Below, in pieces: positions 34,111 to 44,128 of a stretch of DNA of 64,000 nucleotides (positions are counted from its first letter, which is position 1; each line of letters opens with the position of its first letter). The notes under the pieces were generated by a model, which worked only from the letters and a program-made list of their open reading frames with translations, was not told where the DNA came from and ran no database searches. Source of the DNA: Rhizophagus prolifer. Taxonomy: Eukaryota > Glomeromycota > Glomeromycetes > Glomerales > Glomeraceae. The translations under genes and the position numbers were made by a program. The DNA lies in the NCBI GenBank assembly GCA_019425655.1, contig NQWY01024828.1, forward strand, positions 1 to 64,000. Direction: 5' to 3'.

Positions 34111-34443
34111 TCCCAAAGTCTCCTAATGCGTCAAAAGTTGTCGTGATTTAAAAATTTTATTTTGCCGAGGTTAAAAGAGTTGGTTTTCAAAGTGTTTAGC
34201 GGTGTTCATTTAACATAATATGAGAGTTTGTATATCCTTTGTATAACCTTTGTTCGATAGTTGTATATCTATTCTATATCCGTTGGTTATCCTATGTTCG
34301 ATGTTCTTTCGATAATTATTGTTTAGGATGATCTTAATGCAATCAGCAATTTAACATAATAAAATACATTAAAAAATATTTTAAAAGTTGTTAAAATGTT
34401 ATTATTTTAGCAAATAATAAAAAAACATGAATGTGATGATAAA

Positions 34444-34484
34444 GCGACGAGATTTGTCGCATAACAATGCTATTGTTGCATTGT
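34444..34484 (+). other. Two small hairpins ahead of the RHS operon
   Basis: GCGAC/GTCGC (34444-34460) and ACAATGC/GCATTGT (34464-34484) lie in tandem 36 bases before the first gene of the operon, within a gap of about 410 bases that otherwise holds AT-rich, non-coding DNA with imperfect TTGTATA/TTCGATA repetition (34210-34320). They may shape the 5' leader of the operon message. No clear TAnnTTTG promoter was found here. Confidence 0.4.
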
Positions 34485-34520
34485 GAATAACAATCAATAA
34501 CCAAAAAGAAAACTCAATTT

Positions 34521-36274
34521 ATGAAAAAACTCTTCATAAGCATGGGAATGCTGGCGATAAGCCTTTCCTATGCCCAAAAGGTCAGCTGGCAAAAGAATAT
34601 CGACTCCGGGACACAGGATTTTCTTTCCGGACTGGCGGTTACGATAGACGGCCAGTATTTAGTTTCGGGATCATCCATTCAGACCCTTCGGCAGGCTCAG
34701 GGTGACAGCTCCGGCTCAACTGCAGTAAATCCATCATCAACCCACAATCAAAACAAAGGCTACGATTACCATATCCTGAAGCTTGACCAGCAGGGTCAGA
34801 AGGTTTGGGAGAAGTATTTTTCAGGGAATCAGCATGATTATCTCAGCGCCACCGTTTCAACCAGGGAAGGTGGCTTTTTGTTGGCAGGGACTTCGTATTC
34901 GTCTTTAGGATTGGATAAAAAAGAGAAGTCTAATGGCTCTTCTGATATCTGGCTGATTAAGATTGATGAAAATGGGGAAGAACAGTGGCAGAAAACTATC
35001 GGCACAAGATACAGCGAAGAAGCGAGAAGTGTGACTCAGACTACGGACGAAGGCTATATTGTTGCAGGCTCTACCAATCATCCAAAATCAGGTTACGGTT
35101 CCAAAGATGTTCTGGTGATTAAGCTGGATAAGAAAGGCAGGATCATCAGTCAATTAATTCTGGGTGGCAAAGGCCTGGATGAAGTGGAGAAAGTGATCCC
35201 GACGAAAGACGGCGGCGTGTTGATGGGGATCTATTCCAGGAGCGGCGCTATTGGGGCAATTCTTCGACTGCGCTCAACGTTAAAAACGGTTCGGGACAAA
35301 ACAAAGGAGATGCTTCGGCTGCGCTCAGCATGACAAATACTCAATCCGGCAATAGCAGCAACGTCATCCTGAGCGGAGCCGAAGGATCTGTTAATTATTA
35401 CCCCAAAACCAGCAACAACTATGGCGAAGGCGATTACTGGATCATAAAGCTGGATAAGAATGGCAATGTCGAGTGGGAAAAGAACTTCGGCGGCAGTGAG
35501 GATGACCATGTTAGAACCATGGCATTGACAGACTCGGGTTATATCATCGGTGGCGAAAGCCGCTCAGAAACCTCGGGCAACAAACGGGCGAAGCTGGAGG
35601 AGGGGACAGACCTTTGGGTATTGGCATTGGATGAGTACGGTAACGAGCAGTGGCAACAGTCTTACAACTTTAAGAACAGGGATGTGCTGATGTCCTTGAA
35701 TACTATCAGGCATCACAATGTCACCCTGAGCGGAGCCGAAGGGTCTCAATCCGTCAAAGGCTTTTTGATAGGCGGCTACACGCAGTCGGAAGGCAAGGTG
35801 GAGAAGAATGATGAGACCTTTTGGATGCTGTACATCGACAGGAATGGGAAGGAAGTGTGGAGAAAGTATGTTGAAGGTAGGAACAAGAAAAAGGAAGAAA
35901 GGCTGACATCCGCATTACTGAACAGGGATGGTTCGTACATATTGGCAGGGACAAGCGCTGAGGAATTGGGGAAAGAGAACTGGAAGGTGGTGAAGCTGGA
36001 GGACCAACAAATTGAAGACCTGATGGAGAACAAGGACATCCAGATCTACCCGAATCCTGTGAAGGATTACTGTTATGTGGAGATCGGGCTGGACTTCGAT
36101 CAAGCTGATATCTATGTTTATGATATGACAGGGAAAGTGATCCAAACCTTTAATACCAAAAACAGGGTGACGAAGATCGATACGAGTAAACTTCCACAGG
36201 GTGTTTACATCATCAAAGCGAATATCCCAACCCAGCAAAACAAAAAACTAACTGCTAAAATCGTGAAAGAGTAA
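34521..36274 (+). pseudogene. T9SS-sorted repeat protein, frameshifted as given
   Basis: A signal peptide (MKKLFISMGMLAISLSYAQ) is followed by at least five repeats of the type DYHILKLDQQGQKVWEKYFSG / DIWLIKIDENGEEQWQKTIG / DYWIIKLDKNGNVEWEKNFGG, probably a beta-propeller. The last 80 residues (IQIYPNPVKDYCYVEI to TAKIVKE) are a type A T9SS sorting domain, so the protein is exported to the surface. The first frame ends at 35333; the second is open from about 35255, 4 bases into a GGGG run, to 36274, so one missing base near 35253-35256 accounts for the break. Five REP-like repeats lie inside the coding sequence. It starts the RHS operon: the next gene begins 12 bases later. Confidence 0.85.
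34684..35747. repeat. Five REP-like repeats inside a coding sequence
   Basis: Copies at 34684-34706, 35262-35279, 35309-35335, 35363-35389 and 35720-35747 share the core CCTGAGCGGAGCCGAAGG. The first three are in reverse orientation, the last two forward. Copies 3 and 4 face each other 27 bases apart and can fold into a hairpin. In protein they read TLRQAQGD, SSTALNV, DASAALSM, NVILSGAEGS and NVTLSGAEGS and fall in loops between the propeller repeats. The same sequence type is a well-known dispersed palindromic repeat of many bacteria. Confidence 0.8.
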
Positions 36275-36286
36275 AACACATAGATT

Positions 36287-39200
36287 ATGAGAAAATTTTT
36301 TTATTTATTGTTGTTTTTAACGACATTATTTAATTCACAAACAACAAGTGTTTATGATAATATTTTAACAACTGTCAGCCCCGCTTCACCAGAGGCAAAT
36401 AGACTTGGAACCTTCGGGTCAGTTCCTGTAGGTTTGATTAATGGAACACCCAATGTCTCAATACCGTTGACAAGTCTGAATGTTGGAGGAATTAACATTC
36501 CGGTTTCAATGAATTATAGCCGAGCTGGAGTTAAAGTTGATGAACTGGAAGGATATATTGGCTTAGGGTGGCAACTTATTGCAGGCGGAGTTATAACAAG
36601 AACAATTAAAGATCTTCCTGATGAAGATCAGACAAGTCACTTTTCTGAAAGTGATATTTCTGCAGGATTAAGTAATAATCAACTAAACGCTTTTCAATAT
36701 TTAGATCACATTCAGGATGATGTTGTGGATTCTGAGCCGGATAAATATAGTTTTAATTTTCCAGGATATAGTGGTTCCTTTATTTTTAACAACCAACAGG
36801 AGGCAATACAATTAAATCAAACAGATCTTAAAATTTCCCGGAAAAGTGAAACCGGTCTGGGGTACTATTTTGAAATTGTTGATCACTTAGGAAATATTTA
36901 TGAATTTAAAGATTTAGAGAAGACTCTTTTTCTAAAATCCACGCAAGGATCGACACCGTATACCAGAACTTCTGCCTGGTTTCTAAGTAGAATCTACATT
37001 AAAAAAAATCATGGAATTATCAATTTCATATATAATGATAATGAGTATACTTATAAGGCTTCCAATATCAGATATTTGGAATTTAATCAAAGCAGAGATA
37101 TGATAAATTATGGCTCCGGAGTTGAAATACCGGGATATACACCTGAGCTTTCGGCAGAAGGCGTTTTTTCAAGATTGCATATTAAGACAAAAGAACTTAA
37201 AAGTATTTCATCATCGGACTACGGTTCACTAGAATTTACATTTAGCAAAAACAGTGTTGTTAATTCCAGCCGGTTAGAGAATATTATTAAAAAAGCTGAA
37301 AATGGGACTATTATTGACAACATCAACTTCAATTATTTAGTAACTCCAAATCAGCGAATCTTTTTAAACTATGTAGAAAATACCGTTACAAATGAAAAGC
37401 ATAGTTTAGAATATATCAATCCTAATGATTTGCCGGAACGCCTGTCTTTTGCACAGGATTACTACGGATATTTTAATGGAGTTACTAATAATAAAAATTT
37501 AATTCCCAATTATTATGCTCAAATCTATTTGAAAATTCAAGATTGGTATAATAAATTAGCGCAAAGGATTCCGGATGCCGCTTTTAATAAAACAGGATTG
37601 TTAGCTAAAATAACTTATCCCACTAAAGGTTATACCCTATTAAATTATGAGGGGAATAATGAAGTAAATTATCCAGTCATAAAACCTATTTTTGTTTCAG
37701 CTCATCAAAGTTTCAATCTCGCTTATCTAGTAGCATACAGGGATGGTGACGGGATTTTCAATGGCGACGAAGCTTCCGTAAATTTTAAAGTAAAGAAAGA
37801 AGAGACATATTATTTCCAAGGATCTGCTGGACCAGCTGGTACACAGGATTGTTTCTTAAACTCAGATTGGTACCCAGATAAAGAATTCAGATGTTTATTT
37901 TCCATATATAAAGATGGAGTCCGAGTTGGTGGGACTTCTTTTACAGAAGACATAAAAGTTTATTCAATAAATTTAGTACCCGGTGACTATGTTTTTAAAA
38001 TTGATAAATTAGTTTTTGCGTGCAGTGACGCCCACGTAAATGTTGGGAATTCTCCTATGGTTCCGGACCATTGGGACTACATAATAACTAACTACATAAC
38101 AAGTACCGATTCAGGATCAAGAGTTAAATCTATAATTAATAAAGACCATAACAGTAAGATAACTAATTCTATATATTATAAATATTTTAATTATCACATG
38201 CTATATCCTAAAGATTTTACTTCCTTTAGAGCAAAGTATGTTGATAAGCAGCCTGGTGAAAGATATACTCAGTCCTTTATTAGGATAAACTCGGAGGATC
38301 AGAAATCGTTTTATGACTTTTCAAATGATTATTATTATGGCAGGGTTGACGTTAGTTACGGTGGCGACAATTTTGAAAAAGGGGGCGAAAGTCACTATTT
38401 TGATATAGCAGCTAACTCTCCTAATCTTGTACTAGGTGGATTTGCAAGTAATGATTATAAAATTTTTTCCTATGACGAATGGAACAGTGCTCAGGAATAT
38501 AAGATTGAATATTTTGATAAGGATAAGATCAAACAAAAACAGGTAGAGAATTTTTTTGGAGAACGTAGCAGTAAAAATAAGTCCTATTATGGTATTAGTG
38601 CTCATCAATTTGTTGAAAGACGGACTGGGGGACTTGAACCAGATTCTACAGTTGGTTACTGTTCCGGGAACAATGATCCGTGGTTTCCGCAATGTCAAAA
38701 TTTGCCTGCCGGCACACAGGTAGGAAGCCTGGCTGCTCTATATAATGTGGAGATTTTCCAGTATAAAATTAATTCTTTTAATAAATTTCTGGAATCTCAA
38801 AAGACTACCAACTATATTAATAATGTAGCACTAGAAGCCACTACAGAATATTTTTACAATAACCCTTTGCATTATCAGTTAACAAATCAAAAAACAACCT
38901 TTCCGGATAACACGTATCAGACGATAGATTATAGTTATGCAGTAGAAAAAAACAATCAGAAGCTAATCGATGCCAATATGATTGGAATTCCATTGGTAAC
39001 AGAAACCAAGAAAAACGGCAAGACTATTTCAAAAACAGAAACCGTATATCCGGATACTTTGCCTGATAATCAGACAGGCAGCCTCTTGCTACCTAAGAGT
39101 GTATCCGCTTTGGATCTTTTGACGGGAAATATGTCTGTGGGGCTTACTTGTGACCGGTATGACTATAATGGAAATCTTTTGCAGTACACAACGAAAGAAG

Positions 39201-39604
39201 GTGTTCCCGTTGCAATTGTCTGGGGCTATAACCAGACATATCCTATAGCCAAGATACAAGGTGCGAGTTATCCTGATCCAATAGCAATGAAAACGACATC
39301 AATTCCGCAGAACCTGGTCGATGCCATCATCTCAGCCTCCAACGATGATGCGGCTGATATTGCAGTTGGCAACCCCAAAGAGCAGGATTTGCTCAATGCT
39401 CTGGATGCTTTCAGAAACAGTTCAGAACTGTCAGGCTACCAGATTACAACCTATACATACGATCCCTTGATAGGGGTAAGAAGCATCACGCCACCGAGCG
39501 GGGTAAGGGAGGTTTATATCTATGATACTTCCAACCGATTAAAAGAAGTAAAGGATTTGGGCGGCAATATCTTAAAAGAATACCAATACCACTATAAACC
39601 ATAA
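36287..39604 (+). CDS. Large secreted YD-repeat protein preceding RHS
   Basis: 1105 residues with a signal peptide (MRKFFYLLLFLTTLFNS). The N-terminal region (ANRLGTFGSVPVGLINGTPNVSIPL, MNYSRAGVKVDELEGYIGLGWQL) is the beta-rich SpvB-like start common to RHS-partner proteins of Bacteroidota. The C-terminus ends in YD-type sequence (YTYDPLIGVRSITPPSGV, YIYDTSNRLKEVKDLGGNIL) and resembles the start of an RHS shell. It carries no hypervariable tip. It lies 12 bases after the T9SS repeat protein and 12 bases before the RHS gene, so one operon. It may form part of the shell or the delivery complex (inference). Confidence 0.8.
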   Translation: MRKFFYLLLFLTTLFNSQTTSVYDNILTTVSPASPEANRLGTFGSVPVGLINGTPNVSIPLTSLNVGGINIPVSMNYSRAGVKVDELEGYIGLGWQLIAGGVITRTIKDLPDEDQTSHFSESDISAGLSNNQLNAFQYLDHIQDDVVDSEPDKYSFNFPGYSGSFIFNNQQEAIQLNQTDLKISRKSETGLGYYFEIVDHLGNIYEFKDLEKTLFLKSTQGSTPYTRTSAWFLSRIYIKKNHGIINFIYNDNEYTYKASNIRYLEFNQSRDMINYGSGVEIPGYTPELSAEGVFSRLHIKTKELKSISSSDYGSLEFTFSKNSVVNSSRLENIIKKAENGTIIDNINFNYLVTPNQRIFLNYVENTVTNEKHSLEYINPNDLPERLSFAQDYYGYFNGVTNNKNLIPNYYAQIYLKIQDWYNKLAQRIPDAAFNKTGLLAKITYPTKGYTLLNYEGNNEVNYPVIKPIFVSAHQSFNLAYLVAYRDGDGIFNGDEASVNFKVKKEETYYFQGSAGPAGTQDCFLNSDWYPDKEFRCLFSIYKDGVRVGGTSFTEDIKVYSINLVPGDYVFKIDKLVFACSDAHVNVGNSPMVPDHWDYIITNYITSTDSGSRVKSIINKDHNSKITNSIYYKYFNYHMLYPKDFTSFRAKYVDKQPGERYTQSFIRINSEDQKSFYDFSNDYYYGRVDVSYGGDNFEKGGESHYFDIAANSPNLVLGGFASNDYKIFSYDEWNSAQEYKIEYFDKDKIKQKQVENFFGERSSKNKSYYGISAHQFVERRTGGLEPDSTVGYCSGNNDPWFPQCQNLPAGTQVGSLAALYNVEIFQYKINSFNKFLESQKTTNYINNVALEATTEYFYNNPLHYQLTNQKTTFPDNTYQTIDYSYAVEKNNQKLIDANMIGIPLVTETKKNGKTISKTETVYPDTLPDNQTGSLLLPKSVSALDLLTGNMSVGLTCDRYDYNGNLLQYTTKEGVPVAIVWGYNQTYPIAKIQGASYPDPIAMKTTSIPQNLVDAIISASNDDAADIAVGNPKEQDLLNALDAFRNSSELSGYQITTYTYDPLIGVRSITPPSGVREVYIYDTSNRLKEVKDLGGNILKEYQYHYKP

Positions 39605-39616
39605 AAACACAAACCG

Positions 39617-42600
39617 ATGAATATGAACAATCAAAAAGACCATATGATATATAATTTCAGGCTAAGTCGCCTGTTGCTTATATGCTTGCTATCCATAGGA
39701 ATCCATGGCCATGCGCAGTACAGCCAGGACGAGAATTATGTCGCCACGAAGACCTATCTGGAGGCAGTAACGACTTCCAGTACTACTGCCAAACAATCAG
39801 AGACAGTCACTTACTTTGACGGATTGGGCAGGCCCAAACAGACTGTTAATATAAAAGCAACGCCCCAGGGCAATGATGTTGTTACTCATATCGAGTATGA
39901 TGGTTTTGGGAGGCAGGTCAAAGACTATTTACCTGTACCACAAACAGGAACTTCTGATGGCGCGATCTATTCATTAAATCCATTATCCAATGCAGGTCAG
40001 GTCTATGGCACGGAGAAGATCTATGCAGAGAAGGTGCTGGAGAATTCCCCGCTGGACAGGTTGTTCCAGCAGATCCAGCCGGGTACGGACTGGCAGGACC
40101 ATCCTGTGACTTACGATTACCAGACGAATACCGCTACGGATGTCTTACGTTTTTCAACAGATACCCGTACGAGCGGAGGCGCTTTTTACATTTACGAGCT
40201 CAAGGTCAATGGCTTTTACCCGGCCTCCACGCTGTATAAGAATATGGTTTCCGATGAGGATGGCAATACGACCTACGAGTTCAAGAACGGAGAAGGGCAG
40301 ACCCTGCTGGTCAGGAAAGTATTGAACAACAGTGTTGTAGTAGCCCAAGCTCTTGCCGCACCACAGCCGTCAGCCACTTATGTCGATACCTATTATGTCT
40401 ATAACGAATATAACCAACTGGCGTTCGTGATACCACCGTTGGCGGTCAACACGTTCAGGGCCAATAATACCCAGACCATACAGAACCCGAAGGATGGGAC
40501 TAATGCGGTTGTCAGCAGCCTTTGCTACCAGTACAACTACGACGGCAGGAACCGCCTGGTAGAGAAGAAGCTTCCCGGCAAAGGTTGGGAGTCTATGGTG
40601 TATGACAAGGCCGACCGTCTGATCATGACGCAGGACAGTAACCTGGCATTACAGGGCAAATGGCTGATTACCAAATATGATAAGTTCGGAAGGGTAGCCT
40701 ATACAGGCCAGATCCCCGGCGGAAGCAGGGAAAGCATGCAGAGCCAGGCGGGTAATTATGTCATCACGGAAGAGCGGCATGCGACCGGCTTTGTAATGAG
40801 CGGCCTGCGTGTTTACTATACGAACACTTTATTCGTCGGTATTGATACCGTTCTTTCGGTCAACTATTACGATACCTATCCTTCAGGGACACCGTTTCCT
40901 GTGGATAACAAGATCCAGAACGAGAATATCCTTCTTTCCGCCGCAGATGCGCAGGGGCGCTCTACGAAGTCCCTTCCGTTAGCTACAATGGTAAAGAACA
41001 TCAATGATGACAGGTGGACTAAAAGTTACACCTTCTATGACAACAAAGGGAGAACGATAGGAAGCACCAGCATCAACCATCTTGGCGGGAGGACGCGGAC
41101 GGAAATGAAGCTGGACTTTGCCGGTGTGGTCCAGAAGACAGAAACCTGGCATAACAAGCTGTCCACAGAGATGCCTTTGCACATTGTGGAGGACTTCAGG
41201 TATGATTCTCAGAACCGGCTTACGAAGCATTACCACGAGGTGGTTGGCAAAACCCCGAAGGAGCTTCTGGCAGAGAACACCTATGACGAGTTAGGCAGAT
41301 TAAAAGAGAAAAAAGTAGGGACGGTGTCGGATGCGAACTTTGGCGCAGTGTCCCAGGCATTGCAGACCATTAATTACAGCTATAACATCCGTGGCTGGAT
41401 GACGGGCATCAACCTTAACGGATCCGGAGGGCTGGATACTGGAAAGCTATTTTCCTATAAGATCAAATACAATGATCCTGTCAACACGGTTCTTAATAGA
41501 TACAACGGCAATATTGCAGAGATCGACTGGACCTACGAGTCGAACAATGGCAGCCGCTACGAGTACAGCTATGATAGCCTGAACCGTTTGAGAAAAGGTA
41601 ACTACAAGACCTTTAACCAGACCACGACCTCAGATTCCAAACACTACAACGAAGAGCTGACGTATGATGTCAACGGCAACATCCTGACCCTGAAGCGTAA
41701 TGCCAGACCCAAGACAGGAACCACAGCTACGCTGGTAGATAACCTTAGCTACGGCTATGAGAACAGCAACCTGAGCAACCGTTTGTCCACAGTGTATGAC
41801 AATGCGCAGAACAACAGCGGTTATCCTGCCATTGCCGCGGCACAGCCGATGACGTATGACCAGAACGGGAACATGCTGACGATGCCGGATAAGGGCATCA
41901 CAGATCCTATCGTTTATAATTACCTGAACCTGCCGCAGGTGATCACCAAGAATGGCCAACCGGTGACTTATACTTACAGGGCGGACGGCGTTAAGGTGCA
42001 TAAGCTGTTTGAGGTGAATGGGCAGAACATCGATACCGATTATTTGGACGGCTTTGTGTACACTACGCCTTACAGCAATCAGATAGAAATGGCTTTGCGC
42101 GAGACCCAGGCAGCAGAAGAGATGTCGGCCGCGGGTCAGCCGGAATCTTTTGAGCTGGCGGAGAAAGCAATCATAAAAGATCCGGGCGGCGGTCCTATAG
42201 AAGCAAAGGAAAGCAAACCGAACTTTTTTGCAACCTCGGAAGGGTTTTATGACTATGATAATTTTAGGTATATTTACCAGTACAAAGACCACTTGGGTAA
42301 TACCAGGCTGAACTTTGGAAGAGACGAGAACGGCGTTCTTTTTAAGGAGGACAGTAATGACTACTATCCGTTTGGTTTGAACTTTATCAATCCACCGGGA
42401 CTTATAGCTCAGCTATACAACCCAAGTGCGACGTATAAGAACTACAAGTATAATGGCAAAGAACTCCAAGAGACCGGGATGTATGATTATGGCGCGAGAA
42501 TGTATATGAGTGACATAGGACGTTGGGGAGTTGTAGATCCGCTTGCGGAACAAATGCGTCGTCATAGTCCATACAACTATGCGTTTAATAACCCAATTAG

Positions 42601-43315
42601 ATTCATAGACCCTGATGGAAGAGCCAATGAAGACATTATTAAGGTTAATGCTCAGGGTTATGTTCAATCTATTACTCCCCAGGAAGGACCACACGTTGTG
42701 GTTGATGAACAAGGTAATCAGTTAAATACCAATGATTCTGGTGCAGACCAAGAACAGTTACAGGAACTTGTTGATTATGCAGGAAGAATGACAGATTATG
42801 AAGTGCAGGATGCGGAAGTAAGATTATTTACTCCTTATTCAGCTCAAGATATGGCAGATGCTTTTAATAAAATTGGAATTGGAGATATAAAATCTACAGC
42901 ACAAAATCTTAAATCGTTTGGACAGCAATCATTTAATACATCACCTTTGTTTATGTTGCCTTGGGTTGCGTATATGGGTTCCTTAGGACACGGAGAGTTT
43001 GATTTTGCTGGAGAAATGGGAGCTCTTGTTAGAGATGGAGAGAATTATCCTGCTTTACGAGGAGCTACAAATGTTCCCGAAGATGGAACAGGAGGATTTA
43101 TAAAATTTGAAGGAAGCAATACTCTTTATAATGTTTATGATGGTGGAAACTTTATGACAGGAAAAGCTTTTCAAATGATTGGTGCTCCTTTAAATACTTT
43201 GAAAGGCGGAGCGAATGCGAGTAGTATTTTAACTGGACACGGAAAAGATACAGCATCAGACCAAAGAGCAATCACTAATGGATATAATTATAATAGAGTA
43301 GGATGGAAAAAATAA
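39617..43315 (+). CDS. RHS-repeat protein with polymorphic C-terminal domain
   Basis: 1232 residues. Signal peptide ([17 protein letters not shown]), DUF6443-type start ([28 protein letters not shown]), many YD/RHS repeats that would build the cage-like shell, and the RHS core [13 protein letters not shown] to [14 protein letters not shown] with [12 protein letters not shown] near residues 885-995. Beyond DPDGR the sequence changes from GC-rich to AT-rich and forms a unique tip of about 235 residues; its end ([26 protein letters not shown]) vaguely recalls polymorphic toxin type 44, low confidence. RHS tips are usually toxins aimed at rival cells. The gene overlaps a candidate immunity gene by 13 bases. 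Confidence 0.92.
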   Translation: MNMNNQKDHMIYNFRLSRLLLICLLSIGIHGHAQYSQDENYVATKTYLEAVTTSSTTAKQSETVTYFDGLGRPKQTVNIKATPQGNDVVTHIEYDGFGRQVKDYLPVPQTGTSDGAIYSLNPLSNAGQVYGTEKIYAEKVLENSPLDRLFQQIQPGTDWQDHPVTYDYQTNTATDVLRFSTDTRTSGGAFYIYELKVNGFYPASTLYKNMVSDEDGNTTYEFKNGEGQTLLVRKVLNNSVVVAQALAAPQPSATYVDTYYVYNEYNQLAFVIPPLAVNTFRANNTQTIQNPKDGTNAVVSSLCYQYNYDGRNRLVEKKLPGKGWESMVYDKADRLIMTQDSNLALQGKWLITKYDKFGRVAYTGQIPGGSRESMQSQAGNYVITEERHATGFVMSGLRVYYTNTLFVGIDTVLSVNYYDTYPSGTPFPVDNKIQNENILLSAADAQGRSTKSLPLATMVKNINDDRWTKSYTFYDNKGRTIGSTSINHLGGRTRTEMKLDFAGVVQKTETWHNKLSTEMPLHIVEDFRYDSQNRLTKHYHEVVGKTPKELLAENTYDELGRLKEKKVGTVSDANFGAVSQALQTINYSYNIRGWMTGINLNGSGGLDTGKLFSYKIKYNDPVNTVLNRYNGNIAEIDWTYESNNGSRYEYSYDSLNRLRKGNYKTFNQTTTSDSKHYNEELTYDVNGNILTLKRNARPKTGTTATLVDNLSYGYENSNLSNRLSTVYDNAQNNSGYPAIAAAQPMTYDQNGNMLTMPDKGITDPIVYNYLNLPQVITKNGQPVTYTYRADGVKVHKLFEVNGQNIDTDYLDGFVYTTPYSNQIEMALRETQAAEEMSAAGQPESFELAEKAIIKDPGGGPIEAKESKPNFFATSEGFYDYDNFRYIYQYKDHLGNTRLNFGRDENGVLFKEDSNDYYPFGLNFINPPGLIAQLYNPSATYKNYKYNGKELQETGMYDYGARMYMSDIGRWGVVDPLAEQMRRHSPYNYAFNNPIRFIDPDGRANEDIIKVNAQGYVQSITPQEGPHVVVDEQGNQLNTNDSGADQEQLQELVDYAGRMTDYEVQDAEVRLFTPYSAQDMADAFNKIGIGDIKSTAQNLKSFGQQSFNTSPLFMLPWVAYMGSLGHGEFDFAGEMGALVRDGENYPALRGATNVPEDGTGGFIKFEGSNTLYNVYDGGNFMTGKAFQMIGAPLNTLKGGANASSILTGHGKDTASDQRAITNGYNYNRVGWKK

Positions 43316-43548
43316 AAATATCTAAAACAGCAGAGGTTTTTGGAATAATTTATACATATAGTAGTACAGCTAAGAAAACATATATCTTTTTTTGTTTTCC
43401 ATTAAATGTGATAGGGTTTATATTATCAATTTTCTTTATTCTAAAGTTTTTGATTTACAAGAAAAATTTTTGGAATATTATAGTTTGTTTACCATTGCTG
43501 ATATTTATATTCTATTTTTATTTTGTTCCGCTAATTAGAGAAAATTAA
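43303..43548 (+). CDS. Candidate immunity protein of the RHS tip (81 aa, two helices)
   Basis: A small protein with two strongly hydrophobic segments (about residues 28-48 and 56-76) and no known family. It overlaps the RHS gene end by 13 bases, the position at which immunity genes of RHS systems stand. Its AT-rich composition matches the tip, not the RHS trunk. The role is inferred from position. A membrane-bound partner would fit a tip that acts from the periplasm or on the inner membrane. Confidence 0.6.
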   Translation: MEKIKISKTAEVFGIIYTYSSTAKKTYIFFCFPLNVIGFILSIFFILKFLIYKKNFWNIIVCLPLLIFIFYFYFVPLIREN

Positions 43549-43555
43549 AGGCAGT

Positions 43556-43763
43556 GTTCCAAACAAGTTGGTAAATAAAAACAGGGTAATGTACCAAACG
43601 AATTGGTAAACAAAAATAGTATTGATATTCAATACTGTTTTTTAGAAAAAAAGATATACAAATTGATTTTGAAATAGTATTGTAGATAGCCAGAACAGGA
43701 GAAATTAGAAAACAGACTATCTAAAATGTTGAGAATCATAAAAGGTGTTCCAGATGTGTTGGT
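43556..43763 (+). repeat. 173-bp cassette repeat R1 with an extra left end
   Basis: The unit 43591-43763 runs from GTACCAAACGAATTGGT to GTTCCAGATGTGTTGGT. A second copy of its left end lies 35 bases before it (43556). It contains the stem AGTATTGATATTCAATACT with a T-run (terminator of the immunity gene) and a second stem (GATAGCC with GACTATC). Four further units of the same 173-bp length are at 43825, 45551, 47201 and 47583. Confidence 0.85.
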
Positions 43764-43819
43764 GATATTTACCAGTACAAAGACCACCTTGGTAACATGA
43801 GGCTGAACTTTGGAAGAGG
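43764..43819 (+). repeat. Remnant copy of the RHS core start
   Basis: TACCAGTACAAAGACCACC and the following bases repeat the RHS gene at about 42276-42325 and then break off at the next 173-bp unit. Only core sequence is left; it looks like the relic of a lost tip cassette. Confidence 0.8.
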
Positions 43820-43824
43820 GTCAT

Positions 43825-43997
43825 GTTCCAAACAAGTTGGTAATAAAAAATAGTATTGAATTTCAATACTATTTTTTAGGAAGTAAAATATAGAAATAGA
43901 TTTTGAAATGGTAATGCAGGTAGCCAGAACAGGAGAAATTAGAAAATAGGCTATCTAAAATGTTGAGAATCATAAAAGGTGTTCCAAATGTGTTGGT
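43825..43997 (+). repeat. 173-bp cassette repeat R2
   Basis: Full unit from GTTCCAAACAAGTTGGT to GTTCCAAATGTGTTGGT. The terminator-like stem AATAGTATTGAA/TTCAATACTATT and the stem GGTAGCC/GGCTATC are kept. Confidence 0.85.
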
Positions 43998-44128
43998 TTA
44001 TTTAATATTGTATGTGTCAATACGAACGTATTATAGTATGCGATAGCCTCGTATTGAGGCAAGCAATACGGTCGTATTGGAGAGTCTAATACGAGGCTAT
44101 TGGTAGTAGCAACATAAATCATCCCTAG
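43998..44128. repeat. Palindrome-rich spacer of cassette 2
   Basis: 131 non-coding bases made of nested inverted repeats on the words CAATACG/CGTATTG: AATACG/CGTATT (44019-44032), CAATACG/CGTATTG (44064-44079), and an outer 13-bp perfect pair ATAGCCTCGTATT (44043-44055) / AATACGAGGCTAT (44088-44100). Its sequence differs from the spacers at 47374 and 47756, but the design is alike. Confidence 0.7.

Noticed and set aside
41630-42292. 220-codon minus-strand frame inside the RHS gene
   Set aside because: Antisense shadow of the GC-rich RHS trunk; low-complexity His/Arg/Val translation.
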